Assembly (NCBI GenBank): GCA_030916575.1
Contig: JAUPWJ010000030.1
Span: 1 to 6,162 of the forward strand
DNA: 6,162 bases
DNA from: Patescibacteria group bacterium
Lineage (GTDB): Bacteria; Patescibacteriota; Minisyncoccia; Phycocordibacterales; UBA9973
Direction: 5' to 3'
Shown one piece after another: positions 1 through 5,418 of this stretch. Both the position numbers and the translations under genes were made by a program. Within the stretch, counting starts at the first letter, position 1. Each line of letters opens with the position of its first letter. Below the pieces are notes generated by a model, which ran no database searches, was not told the DNA's origin, and saw nothing but the letters and a program-made list of their open reading frames with translations.

Positions 1-2785
1 AAGTAATTCAGTAGTACCCAAAACTGTTCCTGGTGCCCCAACTATAGGCACAGCGACACATGGAAATGGCCAAGCCACAATTACATTTTCTGCACCAGGG
101 TCTAACGGTGGCTCTGCAATAACAAGTTATACTGTCACTTCAAGTCCTGGAGGATTTACTGCTAGCGGTGCCGGTTCACCTTTAACTGTGACAGGACTTA
201 CTAATGGCACAGCATATACATTTACAGTTACTGCAACTAATGCAGAAGGAACAGGCTCTGCCTCTGTCGCAAGTAATTCTGTGACTCCAGCAACTGTTCC
301 TGATGCACCAATTATCGGAACTGCAACTCGTGGTAATGGCGAAGCAACAATTACATTTTCCGCGCCAGGGTCTAACGGAGGCTCTGCAATAACTTCTTAC
401 ACCGTAACTTCAAGTCCTGGAGGATTTACTGCTAGTGGTGCCGGCTCACCTTTAACTGTTACAGGTCTTACAAATAGTGTTTCGTATACATTTACAGTAA
501 CAGCAACAAATGATGTCGGAACTAGTGTTGCTTCAGATCCAAGTAATATAATTACTCCTGCAACAGTTCCTGATGCACCGACTATCGGCACTGCAGTTGC
601 TGGAAATGGTGAAGCGACAATTACTTTTTCTGCACCGGGAAGTAACGGAGGCTCTGCGATAACTTCTTACACAGTCACTTCTTCACCTGGAGGAATTACA
701 GCGACAGGCGGGTCTTCACCAATAGTAATTACTGGACTTACAAATGGAGTCACATATACATTCACAGTTACAGCGACAAATTCTGTCGGCACAGGTACTG
801 CTTCAGCTACAAGTAATTCAATAGTACCTGTTACAGTTCCTGGCGCTCCAACCATTGGTACAGCAACTCGTGGTAATGGCGAAGCCACAATTACTTTTTC
901 TGCACCAGGAAGTAACGGAGGTTCCGCAATAACTTCATACACAGTCACTTCTTCACCTGGAGGATTTACTGGAACAGGAGGAAGTTCTCCAATCACTGTG
1001 ACTGGACTTACAAATGGAGTAACATATACTTTTACGGTAACTGCAACAAATGCACAAGGCACAGGTATTGCATCAGCAACAAGTAATTCAATAGTTCCCG
1101 CAACTGTTCCTGATGCGCCAACAATTGGAACAGCAACATATGGAAATGGTGAAGCAACAATTACTTTTTCTGCGCCGGGTTCTAATGGTGGCTCTGCAAT
1201 AACAAGTTACACCGTCACTTCAAGTCCTGGAGGATTTACAGGAACTGGAGGTTCGTCACCAATTACAGTTACTGGTTTGACTAATGGAACAACTTACACA
1301 TTTACTGTCATAGCTACAAATGATGTTGGCACAGGAAATGCTTCAGCGACAAGTAATTCAGTAATACCCAAAACTGTTCCTGGTGCCCCAACTATCGGCA
1401 CAGCGACACATGGAAATGGCCAAGCAACAATTACATTTTCTGCTCCAGGAAGTAATGGAGGTTCTGCGATAACTTCTTATACAGTTACTTCAAGTCCGGG
1501 AGGATTTACAGGAACAGGAGGAAGTTCACCAATCACTGTGACAGGACTTACAAATGGGACTACATATACATTTACAGTTACTGCGACCAATTCAGAAGGA
1601 ACAGGATCTGCATCTGTCGCAAGTAATTCTGTGATTCCTGCAACTGTACCTGATGCACCAACTAATGTTGCAGGTTCTATTGCTGATGGAAGCGTAGATG
1701 TTTCTTGGTCCGCACCAGCATCAAATGGTGGTTCTGCAATTACTTCTTACACCGTAACTTCAAGTCCTGGAGGATTTACAGCAACTAGTGGCACAACTAC
1801 CGCTACAGTAACTGGTCTTACAAATGGAGTCACATATACATTCACAGTAACTGCAACAAATGCTGAAGGTACGAGCGTGTCATCTGGTTCAAGTACTGGA
1901 GTTACGCCAGCGAGTGTTCCAGGAGCACCGACAAACTTAGCCGGGGGTGTGGATGATAGTAGTATAAATCTTTCTTGGTCCGCACCAGCATCAAATGGTG
2001 GCTCTACTCTTACTGATTATGTTGTGCAATACAAACTTACAAGTGGTGGCACTTGGTCAACTTTCGCTGACGGTGTGAGTACTACTCCATCCGCTACTGT
2101 GACAAGTTTGTCTAATGATAATTCTTACGATTTTCGTGTGTATGCAAAAAATATTGTTGGAACTGGTGTAGCATCAGGTGAAGTCAGTGCTACTCCTGGA
2201 GCGCCAGCTCAAGTTTTAATACAAAGTTTCAGTAGTTTAGTTGTGCCAACTATCAGCACAGCTATTCGAATTACAAATGAAGGAAGTACTGCTTATGAAT
2301 ATCAGTACACTTGGTGTGTTACTGATTCTGCATCGAATCTCTGTGGAGGTGTCGACGATATCTTTAGTTCAACAGCTGCAAAGTTGATACAACCACTAGA
2401 AAATTGGGATACGACATTGAGTTCAACTGTATCCTCTGCTGGAAATTATTATTTTCATATAGATGTAAGTTTCGGTTCAGATTCTTCAACTGCTAATCAA
2501 TCCTTTACTGCAACAGCAGGAACACCAGCACCTGGAGGTGGCGGTGGAGGAGGCGGGGGTGGTGGGGGAGGAAGTACTCCAACTACTACGGGTGATACAT
2601 ATGATACAGCTGACTTAAATCGAGATGCCGTTGTAAACTCTATTGATTTTTCTATCTTACTATATTATTGGAAAACCCCCGCTCCTTATAGAAATGAGTA
2701 TGTTGATATAAATGATGATAATAAAGTTGACTCAGTTGATTTTTCAATCATGCTTTATCAGTGGGGTAGAAGAAGAATAATATAA
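1..2785 (+). CDS. Large FN3-repeat surface protein with C-terminal dockerin (5' end outside window)
   Basis: Reading frame 2 is open from base 2, so the true start lies upstream; 927 residues are visible, and the GTG at 188 is an internal Val codon rather than a start. Order in visible residues: eight FN3 domains (9 to about 732), each with the VP[GD]AP opening, a Trp or Phe core strand and the TGLTNGxxYTFTVTATN strand; an uncharacterised beta-type domain (about 737-842) holding the protein's only two visible cysteines; 13 glycines (845-857); a Thr-rich spacer; and a dockerin (about 869-922) ending in a short basic GRRRII tail. The composition is rich in Thr, Ser and Gly, as in extracellular fibres. 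No membrane segment or sortase motif follows the dockerin, so surface attachment would need a partner. The next two genes encode membrane-anchored cohesin-like proteins, the natural candidates. I infer an adhesin or surface stalk. The missing N-terminus should hold the signal peptide and could hold an enzymatic or binding head. Domain calls are secure; function is inferred. Confidence 0.93.
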   Translation, partial: SNSVVPKTVPGAPTIGTATHGNGQATITFSAPGSNGGSAITSYTVTSSPGGFTASGAGSPLTVTGLTNGTAYTFTVTATNAEGTGSASVASNSVTPATVPDAPIIGTATRGNGEATITFSAPGSNGGSAITSYTVTSSPGGFTASGAGSPLTVTGLTNSVSYTFTVTATNDVGTSVASDPSNIITPATVPDAPTIGTAVAGNGEATITFSAPGSNGGSAITSYTVTSSPGGITATGGSSPIVITGLTNGVTYTFTVTATNSVGTGTASATSNSIVPVTVPGAPTIGTATRGNGEATITFSAPGSNGGSAITSYTVTSSPGGFTGTGGSSPITVTGLTNGVTYTFTVTATNAQGTGIASATSNSIVPATVPDAPTIGTATYGNGEATITFSAPGSNGGSAITSYTVTSSPGGFTGTGGSSPITVTGLTNGTTYTFTVIATNDVGTGNASATSNSVIPKTVPGAPTIGTATHGNGQATITFSAPGSNGGSAITSYTVTSSPGGFTGTGGSSPITVTGLTNGTTYTFTVTATNSEGTGSASVASNSVIPATVPDAPTNVAGSIADGSVDVSWSAPASNGGSAITSYTVTSSPGGFTATSGTTTATVTGLTNGVTYTFTVTATNAEGTSVSSGSSTGVTPASVPGAPTNLAGGVDDSSINLSWSAPASNGGSTLTDYVVQYKLTSGGTWSTFADGVSTTPSATVTSLSNDNSYDFRVYAKNIVGTGVASGEVSATPGAPAQVLIQSFSSLVVPTISTAIRITNEGSTAYEYQYTWCVTDSASNLCGGVDDIFSSTAAKLIQPLENWDTTLSSTVSSAGNYYFHIDVSFGSDSSTANQSFTATAGTPAPGGGGGGGGGGGGGSTPTTTGDTYDTADLNRDAVVNSIDFSILLYYWKTPAPYRNEYVDINDDNKVDSVDFSIMLYQWGRRRII
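26..2197 (+). repeat. Tandem array of eight FN3-encoding units, seven at exact 270-bp pitch
   Basis: Units begin at the Val codon of VP[GD]AP at 26, 296, 566, 836, 1106, 1376, 1646 and 1916. The first seven are each exactly 270 bp (90 codons); the last is about 282 bp and more diverged. Units 1-6 are close copies sharing core words such as ATITFSAPGSNGGSAITSY and TVTSSPGG. Units 7 and 8 differ in the first half (a SWSAPASNGGS core), and unit 8 has a different second half. The bases before 26 are the tail of another unit (SNSVVPKT), so the array continues to the left. Such arrays usually act as rigid or elastic spacers that project a head domain. Copy number may be wrong if this came from short reads, because the units are similar enough to collapse. 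Confidence 0.95.
2210..2527 (+). other. Uncharacterised two-cysteine beta domain between FN3 array and Gly linker
   Basis: After FN3 unit 8 the protein changes to a segment of about 105 residues that lacks FN3 signatures. It runs from about VLIQSFSSLV to FTATAGTP. It has alternating hydrophobic, strand-like segments, a YQYTWCV motif, and a second Cys nine residues after the first (codons at 2315 and 2342). These are the only cysteines in the visible protein, so a disulfide is plausible in an exported context. The later NYYFHIDVSFGSDSS segment resembles a terminal beta strand pair of an Ig-like fold. I recall similar segments in Parcubacteria surface proteins but cannot name a family. It could be a structural adaptor that positions the dockerin, or an atypical Ig-like domain. 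Confidence 0.6.
2534..2572 (+). repeat. Poly-glycine linker, 13 consecutive Gly codons
   Basis: Thirteen GGN codons in a row, preceded by Pro and followed by Ser-Thr-Pro-Thr-Thr-Thr, form a flexible linker between the two-cysteine domain and the dockerin. All four Gly codons are mixed (GGA, GGT, GGC, GGG), so this is selected glycine content rather than a simple one-codon slippage tract. It is the most G-rich stretch in an AT-rich window. Linkers of this type give a dockerin freedom to find its cohesin. Confidence 0.95.
2606..2770 (+). other. Dockerin type-I-like domain, two calcium-binding F-hand loops
   Basis: Two duplicated loop-helix segments. Loop 1 (2612-2647) reads DLNRDAVVNSID and loop 2 (2705-2740) reads DINDDNKVDSVD. 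Both have calcium ligands at loop positions 1, 3, 5, 9 and 12 (D-N-D-N-D and D-N-D-D-D), the standard dockerin pattern. Each is followed by a matching helix, FSILLYYW and FSIMLYQW. Positions 10-11, which set cohesin specificity in studied type I dockerins, are Ser-Ile and Ser-Val. The two halves are therefore nearly symmetric, which in known dockerins goes with binding in two orientations. It is C-terminal, as is usual. The likely partners are the cohesin-like domains of the two following genes. Confidence 0.92.
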
Positions 2786-2786
2786 T

Positions 2787-3677
2787 ATGAAAAATAAATT
2801 TTTTAAATTTAATAATTTCACTTTTTTAATAATATTAATTATTGGAATTTCTATTCCAAGTATTATTTTCGCTGCTTTTATCAAAGTTAATACAGAAGAT
2901 AGTATATCGGCAGGGGACACAAGTATTATAAATATATATTTAGATACGGAAGGAAAAAATATTAATTCAGTTGATGGTGTCATTTCGCTAAATGATAAGA
3001 GTTCTAGTAAATTTGAAATCAAAGATATTAGTTTAGCAAATTCAGTTTTTAGTATGTGGCCTCGTAAGCCAATTTTGGAGAATAATAGAATTTCTTTTAT
3101 TGGAGGTGTGCCAGGCGGAGTGAGTGGAGAGAATTTATTATTATTTAAAATTATTTTAAAAGTAAATGAACCGGGAGAATTTATAATTAGCCCAAATAAT
3201 GTAGTTGCATATCTAAATGATGGCTTAGGTACCTCCTTAAATATTACCCCAAAAGATTCTGTTGTTTCTATTCTTTCACCTACTGAAGACTCGCAAGATA
3301 AATGGCAAGAAATTGTCTCAAATGACCATACACCACCTATGTCTTTTGAAATTATCTTGATTCAAGATGAGAATTTATATGATGGTAAAAAGTTTATTTC
3401 TTTTGAAGCTATTGATAATGAGTCGGGAATTAGTCACTACGAAGTAAAAGAAGGAATATATCCAATCGTACGTGCTGAAATGAACTATGTATTAATTGAT
3501 CAAAAAAGGAAACCAGATATCACAGTTATAGCTTACGATAAAGCAGGCAATATTCAAGTATCTATTCTTAAACATAAAGTTAACAACTATTTTATTGTAT
3601 TTATTGTTATAATAATATTGTTCATGCACCAACTTATTAAAAGATTTCGTAAAAGTAAAAATAAAATAAATGTTTAA
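2787..3677 (+). CDS. Membrane-anchored cohesin-domain protein (short form)
   Basis: 296 residues. Residues 1-30 form a signal peptide: a Lys-rich start, a hydrophobic run of Ile, Leu and Phe, then IIFAA. Residues about 31-162 match a cohesin-like beta sandwich: an early AGD turn, a strand with DTEGKNINSVDGVISL, SVFSMW, RISFIGGVPGG, then LLLFKIILKVNEPGEF and a late YLNDGLGTSL. Residues about 183-264 form one Ig-like module with AIDNESGISHYEV and AYDKAGN. Residues about 267-281 are a membrane helix, followed by a basic tail (KRFRKSKNK), placing the C-terminus in the cytoplasm and the cohesin outside. The ATG lies 1 nt after the stop of the dockerin gene. The upstream purine run AGAAGAAGA is only a weak ribosome site, so coupling to the upstream gene is likely. 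The protein is paralogous to the next gene in both the cohesin and Ig-like modules. The proposed job is a membrane receptor for the dockerin of the FN3 protein. The cohesin call rests on motif pattern and context. Confidence 0.85.
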   Translation: MKNKFFKFNNFTFLIILIIGISIPSIIFAAFIKVNTEDSISAGDTSIINIYLDTEGKNINSVDGVISLNDKSSSKFEIKDISLANSVFSMWPRKPILENNRISFIGGVPGGVSGENLLLFKIILKVNEPGEFIISPNNVVAYLNDGLGTSLNITPKDSVVSILSPTEDSQDKWQEIVSNDHTPPMSFEIILIQDENLYDGKKFISFEAIDNESGISHYEVKEGIYPIVRAEMNYVLIDQKRKPDITVIAYDKAGNIQVSILKHKVNNYFIVFIVIIILFMHQLIKRFRKSKNKINV

Positions 3678-5373
3678 TAAATTTTTTCTTGTATTGTGTT
3701 TAATGATGGTTTTTTTATTGCCTCAAAAAAGCAATGCGGCTACTTTGACCTTAGCTCCAAGTGTTTCTTCTGTGACTGTTGGTAATATTGTTTCTATTGG
3801 TGTAAAAGTAAATACTCAAGGTAAATATATTAATAACGGGGAAGCAGTAATTCAATTTCCGACAGATTTACTAGAAGTAGTTTCTATCAATAAAAATTCT
3901 TCTATTTTTTCACTCTGGGTTGAAGAGCCAAGTTTTTCAAATATTACTGGGCGAATCACTTTTAATGGTGGGGTTGCGAACCCAGGTTTTAATGGTAGCT
4001 CTGGTACGATTGCTTCTGTAACATTTAAAGCTAAAAAAGCTGGCTCCGCTTCCGTAATATATGGTGATGCATCTATTAGAGAAAATGACGGATTAGGAAC
4101 AAATATTTTAACTTCTAAAAGCAATAGTGTTATACAGATAAATACTCCTGTAGCTACTCCCACACCTACGGAAGAGACTCCTGTAACTCCACCGACGATT
4201 ACTACCGTAAGTACATTACCTATAAAGCCTGTAATTATTTCTTCTACGCATCCAGATTCGGATATTTGGTATTCGTCAGACACAGCATCATTTAATTGGA
4301 AGGTGCCAAGTGGTGTAAATCAAATTCAAGCTATTTTAAATAAAACTGCTAACGCTACGCCAAATATTTCTTACGATAGTTCTGTAACTCAAAAAACTCT
4401 TAGTGATTTAGAAGATGGTATTTATTATTTCCATTTGCGTTATCGTAATACTAACGGTTGGGGAACAACAGCACACTATCAAGTTAATATAGACACAACA
4501 AAACCTTTAGATTTTAATCCAACAATTAGAAATGAAGAGAATCAAAATTATATTAAATTAAATGCCGAAGATTCTGTTTCTGGTATTAGTTATTATCAAC
4601 TAACTGTTGATGAGAATGTTCCTATAAAAGTAAAAGAGACTGAATTGATTGAGGGAGAATACCTTTTGCCAATCTTAAATCAAGGCAATCATGGGTTGGT
4701 CGTTTCCGCTTACGATAAAGCTGGAAATTACAAAGATGCGAAATTAGAATTCAAAAGTTCTTTTATTTCAATCCCTACTATTTCCTTGAGCTCAGAAGAG
4801 ATACATAAAGGTGAGGCTGTTGTTGTGCTCGGCAAGACGGACTATCCAAATAATAAGGTAGAAATCACTTTATCTTTTGATGGAGAAATTTTGAAAAAGT
4901 ATATTCAAAACACAGATTCTGATGGCTCTTTCTCTCTAACTACAGATAGAATAAAAAATATTGGTTTGATAAGTATCTGGGCTGAAAATGTTTTTTCTGA
5001 TAATGTAAAAAGCAAACCATCTAAAACACTCGTCCTAAAAGTAAATGAACCTATAGTTGTGAAAGTCACTTTTGCCCTTATGTGGTTGATATTATCTTTG
5101 ATTTTAGTTTTGATATTATTATTTATCGCTTACGAAGGCTGGCATAAATTCTTTGGTCTAAGAAAAAAGATAAATCGTGAATTAGACAAAACAGCTGACG
5201 ACACTCACAAAGCATTAATGCTCTTTAAAGATGAGTTGAGTGAGCAATTGAAAGTCCTAGAAAAAACAAAAATTGACCGAACTTTAAATAAAAAAGAAGA
5301 AGCTATTTTTGTCGAAATAGAGAAAAATGTAGACCATATTGATGGATTCATTAAGAAGAAATTAAAGAGATAA
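3670..5373 (+). CDS. Membrane-anchored cohesin-domain protein with Ig-like modules and cytoplasmic helical tail (long form)
   Basis: 567 residues. Residues 1-24 are a signal peptide with a likely cut after SNA; the Cys at 10 lies in the hydrophobic core and is not a good lipobox. Residues about 25-158 are a cohesin-like domain: VTVGNIVSIGVKVNTQGK, IQFPTDLLEV, SIFSLW, GRITFNGGVANPG, TIASVTFKAKKAGSA, ENDGLGTNIL. Residues 159-185 are a Thr/Pro linker. Three beta modules follow at about 186-277 (DGIYYFHLRYRN), 278-363 (DSVSGISYYQL, SAYDKAGN) and 364-458 (KGEAVVVLGKTDYPNNKVEI). Residues about 464-487 are a strong membrane helix. Residues 488-567 are a highly charged Lys/Glu-rich cytoplasmic tail predicted to be helical, perhaps coiled coil. 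The ATG overlaps the end of the previous gene by 8 nt (ATGTTTAA) with no clear ribosome site, so translation is probably coupled; the signal peptide beginning right there supports this start. The likely role is a taller second anchor for the upstream dockerin protein. Confidence 0.87.
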   Translation: MFNKFFLVLCLMMVFLLPQKSNAATLTLAPSVSSVTVGNIVSIGVKVNTQGKYINNGEAVIQFPTDLLEVVSINKNSSIFSLWVEEPSFSNITGRITFNGGVANPGFNGSSGTIASVTFKAKKAGSASVIYGDASIRENDGLGTNILTSKSNSVIQINTPVATPTPTEETPVTPPTITTVSTLPIKPVIISSTHPDSDIWYSSDTASFNWKVPSGVNQIQAILNKTANATPNISYDSSVTQKTLSDLEDGIYYFHLRYRNTNGWGTTAHYQVNIDTTKPLDFNPTIRNEENQNYIKLNAEDSVSGISYYQLTVDENVPIKVKETELIEGEYLLPILNQGNHGLVVSAYDKAGNYKDAKLEFKSSFISIPTISLSSEEIHKGEAVVVLGKTDYPNNKVEITLSFDGEILKKYIQNTDSDGSFSLTTDRIKNIGLISIWAENVFSDNVKSKPSKTLVLKVNEPIVVKVTFALMWLILSLILVLILLFIAYEGWHKFFGLRKKINRELDKTADDTHKALMLFKDELSEQLKVLEKTKIDRTLNKKEEAIFVEIEKNVDHIDGFIKKKLKR

Positions 5374-5418
5374 AATTTCCAGAATGACTTTTAACCTTTA
5401 TTTTGCTATATTCTAAGG
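5374..5418 (+). promoter_or_regulatory. Intergenic promoter for ychF, extended -10, probable leaderless start
   Basis: This 45-bp gap follows the cohesin gene. It holds TATATT at 5407-5412 with an upstream TG at 5404-5405 (an extended -10), and ATGACT at 5384-5389 as a weak -35 (4 of 6 to TTGACA) at 17-bp spacing. Transcription starting about 7 nt beyond the -10 would fall on or next to the A of the ATG at 5419. The AAGG at 5415-5418 touches the start codon, too close to act as a Shine-Dalgarno site. I see no hairpin plus T-run, so read-through from the cohesin genes is also possible. The promoter is inferred by eye. Confidence 0.55.

Noticed and set aside
188..190. GTG as the start of the FN3 protein
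   Set aside because: The frame is open to the left edge and encodes FN3 sequence from base 2; this GTG is an internal Val in the TVTGLTNG strand.
397..1062. Minus-strand open frames within the FN3 array
   Set aside because: They mirror the repeat in the antisense frame, share its 270-bp periodicity, and have no start-site context or recognisable domain.
2781..2786. Perfect TATAAT just before gene 2 as a promoter
   Set aside because: It abuts the ATG at 2787, so transcription would start inside the gene, and no -35 is seen at 17-bp spacing. It is probably chance in AT-rich DNA.
2744..3022. Minus-strand open frame across the gene 1/gene 2 junction
   Set aside because: It is antisense to the dockerin and the signal-peptide coding sequence; its hydrophobicity is the complement of AT-rich codons.
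3697..3699. Lipoprotein cysteine in the signal peptide of the long cohesin protein
   Set aside because: Cys10 sits mid-way in the hydrophobic core (LVLC) with too short an n/h region before it and no Gly/Ala at -1; SNA-A further on is a better cleavage site.
3852..4283. Minus-strand open frame opposite the long cohesin gene
   Set aside because: The plus strand encodes a coherent cohesin domain here; the antisense product has no recognisable features.
1..5373. A cellulosome
   Set aside because: No glycoside hydrolase or carbohydrate-binding module is visible, each anchor has a single cohesin, and the dockerin protein is an FN3 fibre. An enzyme head upstream of the window cannot be excluded.
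5374..5418. Terminator after the cohesin operon
   Set aside because: No inverted repeat with a following T-run could be found in the 45-bp gap.
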